Shown here piece by piece: positions 8,510 to 17,897 of a stretch of DNA of 64,000 nucleotides (within the stretch, counting starts at the first letter, position 1; each line of letters opens with the position of its first letter). A program made the position numbers and the translations under genes. The stretch is from Streptomyces sp. DT2A-34 (GTDB lineage: Bacteria; Actinomycetota; Actinomycetes; Streptomycetales; Streptomycetaceae): assembly GCF_030499515.1 (NCBI RefSeq), contig NZ_JASTWJ010000001.1, positions 7,916,001 to 7,980,000 on the forward strand, read 5' to 3'. A model generated the notes under the pieces. That model made no database searches, had not been told where the DNA came from, and saw nothing but the letters and a program-made list of their open reading frames with translations.

Positions 8510-9412
8510 TCACTTCACGGGGGTGAAGTCCCTCGCGCCGATGAACTCAGGTCGCCGTACCGGAGCCGCGAAGGGCTCGACGGCCGTGTTCTCCACGCTG
8601 TTGAACACGATGAACACGTTGCTGCGCGGGAACGGCGTGATGTTGTCGCCGGAGCCGTGCATGCAGTTGCAGTCGAACCAGGTCGCCGAACCGGCCTTGC
8701 CCGTGAAGAGCTTGATGCCGTACTCGGAGGCCATGGCGGTGAGCGCCTCGTCGGACGGGGTGCCCGCGTCCTGCATCTGGAGGGACTTCCTGTAGTTGTC
8801 CTTCGGCGTGGCCCCCGCACACCCGAGGAAGGTCTTGTGCGAGCCGGGCATGATCATGAGCCCGCCGTTGGTGTCGTAGTTCTCGGTCAGGGCGATCGAG
8901 ACGGACACCGTCCGCATGCTGGGCAGACCGTCCTCGGCGTGCCAGGTCTCGAAGTCCGAGTGCCAGTAGAAGCCGCTCGCCCCGAAGCCCGGCTTGACGT
9001 TGATCCGCGACTGGTGGACGTACACGTCCGAGCCGAGGATCTGCCGGGCCCGGCCGACGACCCGCTCGTCGCGCACCAGGGAGGCGAACACCTCGCTGAT
9101 CTTGTGCACTTCGAAGACGGACCGGATCTCCTTGGACTGCGGCTCGATGATCGAGCGCTCGTCCGCACGGATCGCCGGGTCGGTGACCAGCCGCTCCAGC
9201 TCCTGCGCGTAGACCGCGACCTCGTCCTCGGTGATGAGCCGGTCGATGGCGAGGAAGCCGTCGCGCTCGAAGGACTGCAGGTCGGTGGTCGTGATCGGAC
9301 CGGGCGTGTCGGGGGAGCCCCAGACGACGGGGTCCTGACGCGGGGTCGCCACCTCGGTGGCGCCGCGGCTGGGGTAGAGATCGGTGACGTTCGCGGTCAT
9401 GGCGGTGGTCAT
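8510..9412 (-). CDS. ectD: Ectoine hydroxylase
   Basis: 300 residues from ATG 9412. A non-haem Fe(II)/2-oxoglutarate dioxygenase that turns ectoine into 5-hydroxyectoine. The iron ligands are visible: H151 and D153 in FYWHSDFETWH, and H252 in CMHGSGDN. The N-terminal QDPVVWG and the long FYWHSDFETWHAEDG motif are specific to EctD rather than to general phytanoyl-CoA-type enzymes. The ribosome-binding site AGGAGG lies inside the last codons of ectC, seven bases before which ectC ends, so translation is coupled. Last gene of ectABCD, directly before the shared terminator. Confidence 0.97.
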   Translation of the reverse strand: MTTAMTANVTDLYPSRGATEVATPRQDPVVWGSPDTPGPITTTDLQSFERDGFLAIDRLITEDEVAVYAQELERLVTDPAIRADERSIIEPQSKEIRSVFEVHKISEVFASLVRDERVVGRARQILGSDVYVHQSRINVKPGFGASGFYWHSDFETWHAEDGLPSMRTVSVSIALTENYDTNGGLMIMPGSHKTFLGCAGATPKDNYRKSLQMQDAGTPSDEALTAMASEYGIKLFTGKAGSATWFDCNCMHGSGDNITPFPRSNVFIVFNSVENTAVEPFAAPVRRPEFIGARDFTPVK

Positions 9413-9419
9413 GGGTTTC

Positions 9420-9824
9420 TCACACCTCCTCGGGCTCGGTGAGCAGCGGGTACACGCCGTTCTCGTCGTGGTCCTCCCGGCCGGTCACGGGCGGGTTGAA
9501 GACACAGAGGCAGCGGAAGTCCTCCTTGATCCGCAGCGTGTGCCTCTCGTGCCCGTCCAGGAGGTACATGGTCCCGGGCGTGATCGAGTGCGTCCGCCCG
9601 GTCTCGTGGTCGGTCAGCTCGGCCTCGCCCTCGACGCAGACGACGGCCTCGATGTGGTTCGCGTACCACATCGACGTCTCCGTACCCGCGTACAGGATCG
9701 TCTCGTGCAGGGAGAAGCCGACCTTCTCCTTGGCGAGGACGATGCGCTTGCTCTCCCAGGTGCCGGACGCCGATTTCACATGGCGGTCGGTTCCTTCGAT
9801 GTCCTTGAACGAACGGACGATCAC
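9420..9824 (-). CDS. ectC: L-ectoine synthase
   Basis: 134 residues from a GTG at 9824, with AGGAGG about twelve bases upstream. Cupin-fold enzyme that cyclises N-gamma-acetyl-diaminobutyrate to ectoine. Family features: [16 protein letters not shown] at the start, then [22 protein letters not shown], where the cupin metal-site residues lie, and [24 protein letters not shown]. The length is normal for EctC. It sits between ectB and ectD with short spacers, so it is co-transcribed. Confidence 0.97.
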   Translation of the reverse strand: MIVRSFKDIEGTDRHVKSASGTWESKRIVLAKEKVGFSLHETILYAGTETSMWYANHIEAVVCVEGEAELTDHETGRTHSITPGTMYLLDGHERHTLRIKEDFRCLCVFNPPVTGREDHDENGVYPLLTEPEEV

Positions 9825-9852
9825 GGTGCTGCGATGCCTCCTAGGTGGTGTT

Positions 9853-11124
9853 TCAGATGGTTTCCCGGACGGAGCGGGCGAGGACGCTGAGTCCCTCGTC
9901 CAGTTCCTCCGGGGTGATCGTGAGCGCCGGAAGCAGCTTCACGACCTCGCTCTCGGGGCCCGACGTCTCGATGAGCAGCCCGAGTTCGAACGCGCGGTGC
10001 GCCACGCGTCCGGCGCGCTCCTTGTCGTGGAACTCCAGGCCCCACACGAGCCCGCGCCCGCGGTACTCCTTCACGTCGGCGAGGTTCTCCTCGGTGATGG
10101 AGATGAGCGCCTGCTCGACCTGCTCGCCGCGCCCCCGGGTCTGCTTCTCCATCGCGGACCCGTCCGCCCAGTACGTCTCCAGGGCGGCGGTGGCCGTGAC
10201 GAAGGCGGGGTTGTTGCCGCGGAAGGTGCCGTTGTGCTCGCCCGGCTCCCAGATGTCCAGCTCGGGCTTGAACAGGCAGAGCGACATGGGCAGTCCGTAG
10301 CCGCTGATCGACTTGGACACGGTGACGATGTCGGGGGTGATGCCCGCCTCCTCGAAGGAGAAGAAGGCACCGGTCCGACCGCACCCCATCTGGATGTCGT
10401 CGACGATGAGCAGCATGTCCTGCCGCTCGCACAGTGCGGCGAGCGCCTGGAGCCACTCCCGGCGGGCGACGTTGATGCCGCCCTCGCCCTGCACGGTCTC
10501 GACGATCACGGCGGCGGGCTTGTTGAGCCCGGACCCCTGGTCCTCGAGCAGCCGCTCGAACCACAGGAAGTCCTCGACCGTGCCGTCGAAGTAGTTGTCG
10601 AACGGCATGGGCGTGCCGTGCACGAGCGGGATCCCGGCGCCGGCCCGCTTGAAGGCGTTGCCGGTGACGGCGAGCGAGCCGAGGGACATCCCGTGGAAGG
10701 CGTTGGTGAACGAGACGATGGCCTCGCGCCCCTTCACCTTCCGCGCCAGCTTCAGCGCCGACTCGACGGCATTCGTGCCCGTGGGGCCCGGGAACATGAC
10801 CTTGTACGGCAGGTCGCGCGGCCGCAGCACGATGTTCTGGAAGGACTCCAGGAAGGCACGCTTGGCGCTGGTGGACATGTCGAGCCCGTGCGTGACGCCG
10901 TCCCGCTCCAGGTAGTCGATCAACGCCCGTTTCAGGACCGGGTTGTTGTGCCCGTAGTTCAGGGAGCCGGCCCCGGCGAAGAAGTCCAGGTACTCGTGGC
11001 CGTCCTCGTCGTACATGCGGCTGCCGCGCGCGCGGTCGAAGACGGTGGGCCAGCCGCGGCAGTAGCTGCGTACCTCGGACTCCAGGGTCTCGAAGACGCT
11101 GAGGTCGGGCTGGGTGATGGTCAC
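9853..11124 (-). CDS. ectB: Diaminobutyrate-2-oxoglutarate transaminase
   Basis: 423 residues. The GTG at 11124 is chosen because GAGGAGCG lies about seven bases upstream and the protein then begins [18 protein letters not shown], as in other EctB proteins. Class III aminotransferase that converts L-aspartate semialdehyde to L-2,4-diaminobutyrate with glutamate as donor. The PLP-binding motif is [13 protein letters not shown], and the Schiff-base Lys is K271 in [13 protein letters not shown]. First committed step of ectoine synthesis; the gene begins 31 bases after ectA ends. Confidence 0.97.
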   Translation of the reverse strand: MTITQPDLSVFETLESEVRSYCRGWPTVFDRARGSRMYDEDGHEYLDFFAGAGSLNYGHNNPVLKRALIDYLERDGVTHGLDMSTSAKRAFLESFQNIVLRPRDLPYKVMFPGPTGTNAVESALKLARKVKGREAIVSFTNAFHGMSLGSLAVTGNAFKRAGAGIPLVHGTPMPFDNYFDGTVEDFLWFERLLEDQGSGLNKPAAVIVETVQGEGGINVARREWLQALAALCERQDMLLIVDDIQMGCGRTGAFFSFEEAGITPDIVTVSKSISGYGLPMSLCLFKPELDIWEPGEHNGTFRGNNPAFVTATAALETYWADGSAMEKQTRGRGEQVEQALISITEENLADVKEYRGRGLVWGLEFHDKERAGRVAHRAFELGLLIETSGPESEVVKLLPALTITPEELDEGLSVLARSVRETI

Positions 11125-11155
11125 GACGAATCGCTCCTCGGTGCGTGGGGGGAGG

Positions 11156-11662
11156 TCAGAGGGAGAGGGGGCCGATGCGGTACAGGACTTCGGGGTCGTG
11201 CGGTCCGTCCGGGAACAGGCCGGCGTCGAACAGCACGTCGCGCTCCAGGGCGGCGCCGTGCCGCTCGGCGAAGGAGCCGAACAGCCGCTCGGAGGCGGTG
11301 TTGCCCGGGGTGATGGTGGTCTCGACGCTCGTGACGCCGTACTCGACACCGACTCGTGCGACGAGCCCGTCGAGCAGCGCGGCGGCGATCCCGCGGCCGC
11401 GGTGCGCGTCGTCCACGGCCACCTGCCAGACGAGCAGGGTGCGCGGACGCTCCGGCCGTACGTACCCGGTGACGAAGCCGACCGGCTCCCCGCGCTCGTC
11501 GCGGGCGACGGCCGATGTGCCGGCGAAGTCGCGGCACCACAGCAGATAGCTGTACGACGAGTTCAGGTCGAGGGCCTTGGAGTCTCTGGCAATCCGCCAC
11601 AGCGCGGCCCCGTCGGCCACCGCCGGACGGTCGATTTGCAGGTCTGCTTGTGCGGCAGTCAT
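11156..11662 (-). CDS. ectA: L-2,4-diaminobutyrate acetyltransferase
   Basis: 168 residues from ATG 11662 (MTAAQADLQIDRP). GNAT enzyme that acetylates the gamma-amino group of diaminobutyrate. Diagnostic segments are LDLNSSYSYLLWCRDFAGTS and the acetyl-CoA loop AHRGRGIAAALLDGL, followed by TITPGNTASERLF. No Shine-Dalgarno sequence precedes the ATG; the upstream bases are AT-rich, so the message may be leaderless. A GTG 26 codons further left is in frame but adds residues unlike EctA. First gene of the ect operon. Confidence 0.95.
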   Translation of the reverse strand: MTAAQADLQIDRPAVADGAALWRIARDSKALDLNSSYSYLLWCRDFAGTSAVARDERGEPVGFVTGYVRPERPRTLLVWQVAVDDAHRGRGIAAALLDGLVARVGVEYGVTSVETTITPGNTASERLFGSFAERHGAALERDVLFDAGLFPDGPHDPEVLYRIGPLSL

Positions 11663-11967
11663 GCGAATTGAATTTACCGAGGGAAATTCGAAATTGCATG
11701 GCCGTGAGGGGTTACGTGTGAGGGCCGGGTGTGTTATCACGCGGGCGTGAGTGGCGGCGCGAGACGGGTGTGAATCACACCTTCTGTCCGGTTAATACCG
11801 GGCAAAATGGGCGCGATGTGGAACGCGTCACAGCCATGTAACTCCCACGAGATCTGCCCGAATTCCCCCGGTTGGTGTTCGCGGAATCTTTGCGTTTAGG
11901 TCTGGCGAAAGCGGGCAGAAGAGAATGGGAAGCTGCCCTGGAAAGGAATTCGAGAATTACGCAGAAT
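11663..11967 (-). promoter_or_regulatory. ectABCD upstream control region
   Basis: About 300 bases without a gene, with several AT-rich patches. A perfect 15-base palindrome, GGTGTGAATCACACC, occupies 11767-11781, about 105 bases before ectA. At 11827-11842 the spacing GTCAC-N6-GTAAC resembles the two half-boxes read by the nitrogen regulator GlnR; GlnR has been reported to act on ectABCD in S. coelicolor. EcoRI-like GAATTC words recur near 11950. No sigma-factor motif is assigned with confidence. Confidence 0.55.
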
Positions 11968-12501
11968 TCAGGCTCCGGTAACTCCGTCGATGCGCTCTCG
12001 CAGAATGTCGGCGTGGCCGTTGTGCCGCGCGTACTCCTCGATCATGTGAATGAGCACCCACCGCAGACTGACCTCGACCCCAGCCATCAGCCCGTCCCCG
12101 ATCCGCCCCACACCGTCCAGCGCCCGCCCGGCACACACCTCCCGGCCCCGCGCGATCTCGTGCCGCCACGCCGTGAGCGCCTCGTCGATGCCGCGCGCGC
12201 CGTCGAGGGCGTACCCGCTCTCGTTCCCCTCCCCGTACACCGGCGGCAGGTCGAGCCCGCCCATCACCCGCTGGAACCAGTTCCGCTCGACCTCGGCGAG
12301 GTGCTGCACGAGTCCGAGCAACGTCAACCCGGACGGTTCCGCCGCGGCCAGCCGCACCTGTGTGTCGTCCAGCCCCGCGCACTTCAGTGCCAAGGTGGCC
12401 CGGTGAAACTCGAGCCAGCTCTGCAGCATGGGGAGCTCGTCGCCGGTCGTGAGGGGGATGGGGCGGCCGTCGGGGAGGGTCTGGGGCGTGTCGGTGGTCA
12501 T
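11968..12501 (-). CDS. DinB-like DUF664 protein
   Basis: 177 residues from ATG 12501. Four-helix DinB-like fold of the DUF664 (mycothiol/bacillithiol transferase-like) group. The three metal-binding His positions are visible in [14 protein letters not shown] and in [22 protein letters not shown], the latter at the C-terminus. Members of this superfamily transfer or conjugate low-molecular-weight thiols, mycothiol in actinomycetes; the substrate here is unknown. Monocistronic, with a GC-rich repeat region upstream. Confidence 0.85.
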   Translation of the reverse strand: MTTDTPQTLPDGRPIPLTTGDELPMLQSWLEFHRATLALKCAGLDDTQVRLAAAEPSGLTLLGLVQHLAEVERNWFQRVMGGLDLPPVYGEGNESGYALDGARGIDEALTAWRHEIARGREVCAGRALDGVGRIGDGLMAGVEVSLRWVLIHMIEEYARHNGHADILRERIDGVTGA

Positions 12502-12554
12502 GCGGGCAGCATGGCAGGGGGACTGACAGCGGCACAGGGTTCAGCACCGGAGGG

Positions 12555-12775
12555 TTCTTCGCCCCCGCCGCCCCTACCCATTCCCGTCCCCTGGGGGCTG
12601 CCGCCCCCAGACCCCCGCTTCGGCCCTGAACGGGCCTTGTCCTCAAACGCCGGACGGGCTGAGTGCGTCAGCTCCTCCGGCGTTTGAGGAGCGGGGGTCC
12701 AGGGGGCGGAGCCCCCTGGCCGGGGTCGAAGGGGCGGAGCCCCTTGAGGATGGGGTAGGGGCGGCGGGGGCGAGG
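12555..12775. repeat. GC-rich palindromic repeat, family A (copy 1, head-to-head pair)
   Basis: Two oppositely oriented copies of one element meet here. Their inner ends form a 14-bp perfect stem: CCTCAAACGCCGGA (12641-12654) with TCCGGCGTTTGAGG (12676-12689). Outside it are further hairpins of the type CAGGGGGCGGAGCCCCCTG and GGGGCGGAGCCCC. The same words recur at 33305-33445 and 46735-46830. It occupies nearly all of the gap between two minus-strand genes and could act as a terminator for the upstream one. Confidence 0.75.
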
Positions 12776-12781
12776 AACCCG

Positions 12782-13881
12782 CTACCGCCAGCCGGCATCC
12801 ACCGCCCGCAACGCCCCCTCCACATCCACACCCAGCCCCTTCTCCGCCAGCGCAGCCCCCAACGCCGCCACACACCCCCGCACCACACCCGACGTCGCAT
12901 CCACCCCGTAGTGATGGACCCGAATCATCTCCTTGGCCAACGCCCCACCCCCCGCGGCCAGCGGCAACGCAGGGTCGGACGCCAGCGCCCGAGCCACCAC
13001 CTCCGACGCCACCACCCCCGCCGGCGCCCGAAGCGTCGTAGCGACCGGCGCAGCCTCCGCCGCGTCGTACACGTACGGCTCCAACCCCCCACCCAGCGCG
13101 ACCGCCCCGGCCCGAGCGGACAGCGCGGCGGCCCGGTGCCGGGCCATCACCGCGTCCAGCCCGTCCCCCTCGATCCGCTCCACACACGCCTCCAGCGCCA
13201 GCATCTCCAGCTGCGCAGGCGCGTGCAGCAGTGCCTTCCGCCCCCCGTCGATCCACCGCTCCTTCCAGTCGAGCAGCGACAGATACGACCGCCGCGGCGC
13301 CCCGGGATTCGCCGCCATCCGAGCCCACGCCCGCTCGCTCACCGACACCGCCGACACCCCGGCCGGCCCGCCCATCGCCTTCTGCGCCCCGATGACGCAC
13401 AGGTCCACGCCCCACGCGTCCGGCAGCACCGGCTCGGCCCCGATCGACGCCACGGCGTCCAGGTAGAACAGCGCCCCGTGCGCCTTCACGACCTCACCGA
13501 TCTCGGCGACGGGGTTGGTGTTGCCGGTCGCCGCCTCCGCATGCACCAGGGACACGAAGTCGATCTCCGGGTGCTCGGCGAAGGCCTGCCGGACCTGGTC
13601 CGCCGTGACCGCCGTATGGAAGGGCACCGCCAGATCGATCACGGTCGCGCCGCAGTCACGCAGCCAGTCGCCGAAGGTCTGCCCGTACGGACCGGTGATC
13701 ACGTTCAACGCGACCGTGCCGGGCCCGGCCGTCCCCGGATCGCCCCCTCCAGCGGCAGCAGCGCCTCGCCCTGCATGATCACGACGTCCTGCTCGGTCCC
13801 GAGCAGCCGCGCCACCCGGTCCTCGATGGCGGCGAATCGGGCGGCGCTCAGCGGGGCCAGGTCCAGGAAGGGGTGGGTCAC
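12782..13881 (-). pseudogene. Class V aminotransferase (alanine-glyoxylate type), frameshifted
   Basis: The N-terminus starts at GTG 13881 (MTHPFLDLAPLSAARFAAI) and runs in one frame to LLPLEGAIRG. The rest, from AGPGTVALNVITGPYGQTFG to the C-terminus, continues in another frame. The switch is at about 13731-13737, where the minus strand reads CGGGGACGG; one more G restores RGTAGPGTV. The span is 1,100 bases, one short of a multiple of three. All other features look intact, including the candidate PLP Lys in VIGAQKAMGGPAG, so either a recent mutation or a base-call error is possible. If intact, it would be a serine/alanine-glyoxylate-type transaminase. Confidence 0.75.
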
Positions 13882-14033
13882 GGCGGGGCTCTCTTCGCTC
13901 TCTACGCTCCGGGATCGACGAAGACGAGCGTAAACCGGGCGGTGACTGGGCAGTGACCGGGCGCCCCACACCCCTTTCTCGCCCTTTCCGCACCCGACTT
14001 CTTAGGTCGAACGGCCCCTTAACCATCGGTTTG

Positions 14034-14063
14034 GTTTGAGGATCTCAAACTTCTCCTTATAAT
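14034..14063 (+). promoter_or_regulatory. Promoter with overlapping operator-like palindrome
   Basis: TATAAT at 14058-14063 and TTGAGG at 14036-14041, 16 bases apart, form a good housekeeping-type promoter, rare in this GC-rich DNA. A perfect inverted repeat GTTTGAG-gat-CTCAAAC (14034-14050) covers the -35 box and spacer, the position expected for a repressor site. It precedes the amino-acid ABC importer; AGGAGG at 14085-14090 is the ribosome-binding site. Confidence 0.65.
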
Positions 14064-14096
14064 CGGAACCCACAGTTCCCTGACAGGAGGCTCCCC

Positions 14097-14948
14097 GTGA
14101 AGACGACCCTCGGGCGCCGGACCCGCATGCTGGCCGCCACCACCGCGACGGCCGGGCTGGTGCTCGTGGCCGGCTGCTCCTCCGACGACAACGGCGGCAG
14201 CGGTACGAAGACGGCGGCCGGCGGTGTCGAAGTCGTCAAGGCGGGCCGGCTCACCACCTGCACCCACCTGCCGTACCCGCCCTTCCAGTCGGAGATCGAC
14301 GGCAAGGTGCAGGGCTTCGACGTGTCCCTCATCGACCTGGTCGCGGACGACCTGGGTGTGCAGCAGACGATCGTCGACCAGCCCTTCGAGAACTTCAAGA
14401 CCGGCGGCTCCCTCAACGCCGGCAGCTGCGACCTCGCCGCGGCCGGCATGACCATCACCGAGGAGCGCAAGAAGAACGTCGACTTCTCGGACCCGTACTT
14501 CGAGGCCACCCAGGCCGTCCTCGTCGACAAGAAGAGCGGCATCTCCTCCTTCGCGGACCTCAAGGGCAAGAAGGTCGGCGCCCAGGCGCAGACCACCGGC
14601 GAGGACTACGCCAAGAGCAAGGGCCTGGACCCCGTCTCCTTCGAGTCCTCCGACGCCGTCATCAACGGCCTGCGCACCGGCCAGGTCGAGGCCGTCGTCA
14701 TCGACTACCCGGTCGTCCAGGGCTGGCTGAAGGACAAGGCCAACGCCGCCGCCTTCGAGGTCGCCGAGCAGATCAACACCGGTGAGCAGTACGGTTTCAC
14801 GGTGAAGAAGGGCAACGACAAGCTCCGCGAGGCCATCAACAAGGCGATCAAGGACGCGAAGGCCGACGGCACGTACAAGAAGCTCTACGAGCAGTGGATC
14901 GGCCCGTACGACGAGTCCGCCGCCTCCGCCTCGCCCTCCGCGTCCTGA
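14097..14948 (+). CDS. ABC importer, amino-acid-binding lipoprotein
   Basis: 283 residues from GTG 14097, with AGGAGG seven bases upstream. The signal peptide ends in the lipobox LVAGC, with the lipidated Cys at residue 27. Then comes the family-3 solute-binding fold: LTTCTHLPYPPFQ, GFDVSLIDLVADDLG, DLAAAGMTITEERKKNVDFS. These are the ligand-contact motifs of the glutamate/glutamine/basic-amino-acid group. Outer face of the membrane. First gene of a three-gene operon; only four bases separate it from the permease. Whether it imports ectoine-related solutes, given the nearby ect genes, is open. Confidence 0.92.
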   Translation: MKTTLGRRTRMLAATTATAGLVLVAGCSSDDNGGSGTKTAAGGVEVVKAGRLTTCTHLPYPPFQSEIDGKVQGFDVSLIDLVADDLGVQQTIVDQPFENFKTGGSLNAGSCDLAAAGMTITEERKKNVDFSDPYFEATQAVLVDKKSGISSFADLKGKKVGAQAQTTGEDYAKSKGLDPVSFESSDAVINGLRTGQVEAVVIDYPVVQGWLKDKANAAAFEVAEQINTGEQYGFTVKKGNDKLREAINKAIKDAKADGTYKKLYEQWIGPYDESAASASPSAS

Positions 14949-14952
14949 CCCC

Positions 14953-15795
14953 ATGACGGACACAACCGGCACAGACGTAGAACTCCAGCCCAAGAAGAAG
15001 GGCCTGACCCGGCGTCAGAAGCGCAGCCTCTCGCGTGGCGTCCAGTACGTCGTCTTCGTCGCGGCCGTGATCGCCTTCGCGGTCGCGGCCGACTGGGACC
15101 GCCTGGCGAACCAGTTCGCGCAAGAGGACATCGCCCGGCAGATGTTCCCCGACGTCATCACGCTGGCGCTGAAGAACACCGTGCTGTACACCGTGTCCGG
15201 CTTCGCCGTCGGACTGGTCCTCGGCATGGTGATCGCGCTGATGCGGCTGTCGTCCGTAGGGCCGTACCGCTGGCTCGCCGGCGTCTACATCGAGATCTTC
15301 CGCGGTCTGCCCGCCCTGCTGATCTTCATCTTCATCGGGGTCGCCGTACCGCTGGCCTTCCCCGGGACGGAGATTCCCGGCGGCACCTACGGCAAGGTGG
15401 CCCTCGCGCTCGGCCTGGTGGCCGCCGCGTACATGGCGGAGACGATCCGCGCGGGCATCCAGGCGGTGCCCAAGGGGCAGATGGAGGCGGCGCGTTCGCT
15501 CGGGTTCTCGCCCGCCCGCGCCATGATCTCGATCATCATCCCGCAGGCGTTCCGGATCATCCTACCGCCGCTGACCAACGAACTCGTCCTGCTCTTCAAG
15601 GACTCCTCGCTGGTGCTGTTCCTCGGTGTGACGCTGGAGGAGCGCGAACTGTCCAAGTTCGGCCGCGACCTGGCCAGCCAGACCGCCAACTCCACGCCGA
15701 TCCTGGTCGCGGGCCTGTGCTATCTGCTGGTCACGATCCCGCTCGGCTTCGTCGTACGCCGCATGGAGGCGAAAGCCCAGGAGGCCGTGAAGTGA
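14953..15795 (+). CDS. ABC importer, amino-acid permease
   Basis: 280 residues. HisM/GlnP-type permease: N-terminal helix around [17 protein letters not shown], then about five membrane helices. The conserved cytoplasmic loop that docks the ATPase, [14 protein letters not shown], is present, followed by [17 protein letters not shown]. One permease gene only, so the channel should be a homodimer. Overlaps the ATPase gene by four bases (GTGA). Confidence 0.93.
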   Translation: MTDTTGTDVELQPKKKGLTRRQKRSLSRGVQYVVFVAAVIAFAVAADWDRLANQFAQEDIARQMFPDVITLALKNTVLYTVSGFAVGLVLGMVIALMRLSSVGPYRWLAGVYIEIFRGLPALLIFIFIGVAVPLAFPGTEIPGGTYGKVALALGLVAAAYMAETIRAGIQAVPKGQMEAARSLGFSPARAMISIIIPQAFRIILPPLTNELVLLFKDSSLVLFLGVTLEERELSKFGRDLASQTANSTPILVAGLCYLLVTIPLGFVVRRMEAKAQEAVK

Positions 15796-16601
15796 CCGAG
15801 AAGACCCTTGGCTCCCGACCGGAGATCGAAGTCCGCGGCCTGCACAAGTCCTTCGGCGACAACCAGGTGCTGCGCGGCATCGACCTGGAGATCGGCCAGG
15901 GCGAGGTCGTGTGCGTCATCGGCCCGTCCGGCTCCGGCAAGTCGACGCTCCTTCGCTGCGTGAACCTGCTCGAAGAGCCCACCAAGGGCCAGGTCTTCGT
16001 CGGCGGCACCGAGCTCACCGACCCGGACGTCGACATCGACGCCGTACGCCGCCGGATCGGCATGGTCTTCCAGCAGTTCAACCTGTTCCCGCACCTCACG
16101 GTGACCGAGAACCTCAGCCTGCCGCAGCGCCGGGTCCTCAGGCGCGACAAGGCCACGGCCGCGAAGGTCGCCGCCGAGAACCTGGAGCGGGTGGGCCTCG
16201 CGGAGAAGGCGACGGCGTACCCGTCCTCCCTCTCCGGCGGCCAGCAGCAGCGCGTCGCCATCGCCCGCGCGCTCGCCATGGGCCCCGAGGTGATGCTCTT
16301 CGACGAGCCGACGTCGGCGCTGGACCCGGAGCTGGTGGGGGACGTACTCGCCGTCATGCGCATGCTCGCGAACGAGGGCATGACGATGATGGTCGTCACC
16401 CACGAGATGACCTTCGCCCGCGAGGTCGCCGACCGGGTCGTCTTCATGGACGGCGGAGTGATCGTCGAGGACGGCACCCCCGACCAGGTCATCGGCAACC
16501 CCCAGCACGAGCGCACCCGCCACTTCCTCTCCCGCCTCCTCGACCCGGCGATGGCCGAGGTGGAGGAGGAGACCTCGGACCAGGTGGGCAAGGGGGACTA
16601 G
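15792..16601 (+). CDS. ABC importer, ATP-binding protein (GlnQ type)
   Basis: 269 residues from GTG 15792, which overlaps the permease stop. All nucleotide-binding motifs are present: Walker [11 protein letters not shown]-loop [13 protein letters not shown], signature LSGGQQQR, Walker [13 protein letters not shown], and the switch His in VVTHEMTFA. It powers uptake through the preceding permease. Typical of the polar-amino-acid family (GlnQ/HisP). Confidence 0.95.
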   Translation: MTEKTLGSRPEIEVRGLHKSFGDNQVLRGIDLEIGQGEVVCVIGPSGSGKSTLLRCVNLLEEPTKGQVFVGGTELTDPDVDIDAVRRRIGMVFQQFNLFPHLTVTENLSLPQRRVLRRDKATAAKVAAENLERVGLAEKATAYPSSLSGGQQQRVAIARALAMGPEVMLFDEPTSALDPELVGDVLAVMRMLANEGMTMMVVTHEMTFAREVADRVVFMDGGVIVEDGTPDQVIGNPQHERTRHFLSRLLDPAMAEVEEETSDQVGKGD

Positions 16602-16636
16602 CCGGTCATCAGGGTCCGGTCACTAAGGTGCAGTAC

Positions 16637-17731
16637 ATGAGCGATCGCGCGGGTGTGCTGCACGTGAAGGGCCGGGTCCTCGTCGGACCCGACGACGTCC
16701 GGGACGAGCTGTGGGTCGTCGACGGCCGGATCTCCTACGACCGTCCCGCCGGCGCCCGCGACGTCCGGACCGTCGAGGGCTGGGCCCTGCCCGGCCTCGT
16801 CGACGCGCACTGCCATGTGGGCCTCGGTGCGCACGGCCCGGTCGACGACGGCACCGCGGAGAAGCAGGCGCTGACCGACCGCGACGCGGGCACCCTGCTG
16901 ATCCGCGACGCCGGCTCGCCCTCCGACACCCGCTGGGTCGACGACCGCGAGGACCTGCCGAAGATCATCCGGGCGGGCCGGCACATCGCCCGCACCCGCC
17001 GCTACATCCGCGGCTATGCCCACGAGATCGAGCCGGAGGACCTGGTCGCCTATGTCGCCCAGGAGGCCCGGCGCGGCGACGGCTGGGTCAAGCTGGTCGG
17101 CGACTGGATCGACCGCGACCTCGGGGACCTGGCCCCCACCTGGCCACGGGAGGCGGTCGAGGCGGGCATCGCGGAGGCCCACCGGCTGGGCGCCCGGGTC
17201 ACCGCGCACTGCTTCTCGGAGGACTCCCTGCAGGACCTGGTCGAGTCGGGCATCGACTGCATCGAGCACGCGACGGGACTGACCGAGGACCTGATCCCGC
17301 TGTTCGCCGAGCGCGGGGTGGCGATCGTCCCCACCCTCGTGAACATCGCGACCTTCCCGAAGCTGGCCGACGGCGGCGAGTCCAGGTTCCCCCGCTGGTC
17401 GGCCCATATGCGCCGGCTCCACGAACGCCGCTACGACACGGTCCGCTCCGCCTACGACGCCGGCATCCCGGTCTTCGTGGGCACCGACGCGGGCGGCACC
17501 CTGCCGCACGGTCTGGTGGCGGCCGAGGTGGCGGAACTGGTCACCGCCGGCATCCCCGCGGTCGAGGCGCTCGCGGCGACGACCTGGTCGGCCAGGGCGT
17601 GGCTCGGCCGTCCCGGCCTGGAGGAGGGGGCGGCGGCGGACCTCGTGGTGTACGAGTCCGACCCGCGGGAAGACGTACGGGTGCTGGCGGCGCCTCGACG
17701 GGTCGTCCTGAACGGGAAGATCATGGGCTGA
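16637..17731 (+). CDS. Amidohydrolase (imidazolonepropionase-like metal-dependent hydrolase)
   Basis: 364 residues from ATG 16637. TIM-barrel amidohydrolase with visible metal ligands: HxH in GLVDAHCHVGLG, a Lys in GWVKLVGDWID, His in VTAHCFSED and IEHATGLTEDL, and the catalytic Asp in VFVGTDAGGTLPHG. The N- and C-terminal strands form the usual small beta-sandwich. It probably hydrolyses a C-N bond in a cyclic amide or related compound; the substrate is not known. It begins 35 bases after the importer ATPase, so it may act on the imported solute. Confidence 0.88.
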   Translation: MSDRAGVLHVKGRVLVGPDDVRDELWVVDGRISYDRPAGARDVRTVEGWALPGLVDAHCHVGLGAHGPVDDGTAEKQALTDRDAGTLLIRDAGSPSDTRWVDDREDLPKIIRAGRHIARTRRYIRGYAHEIEPEDLVAYVAQEARRGDGWVKLVGDWIDRDLGDLAPTWPREAVEAGIAEAHRLGARVTAHCFSEDSLQDLVESGIDCIEHATGLTEDLIPLFAERGVAIVPTLVNIATFPKLADGGESRFPRWSAHMRRLHERRYDTVRSAYDAGIPVFVGTDAGGTLPHGLVAAEVAELVTAGIPAVEALAATTWSARAWLGRPGLEEGAAADLVVYESDPREDVRVLAAPRRVVLNGKIMG

Positions 17732-17897
17732 GGCGGCCGTTGCGTCTGTGGCTGTGGAGAACGTGCGTGCCCTGAGGTTCGAAAACCTGCACGGGAAACG
17801 CACGAAGGGGTGAATGCCCGTCAGGAAGCTGACCGTACACCCCGCATGCGCGATTCTTGGCAGGTCCCGAGCAAGTCTCCTCCGAGGGGTCCCCACC

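Noticed and set aside
12498..13415. Gly/Arg-rich minus-strand frame across the repeat region
   Set aside because: It is an alternative frame of the aminotransferase joined to the repeat; no ribosome-binding site or family.
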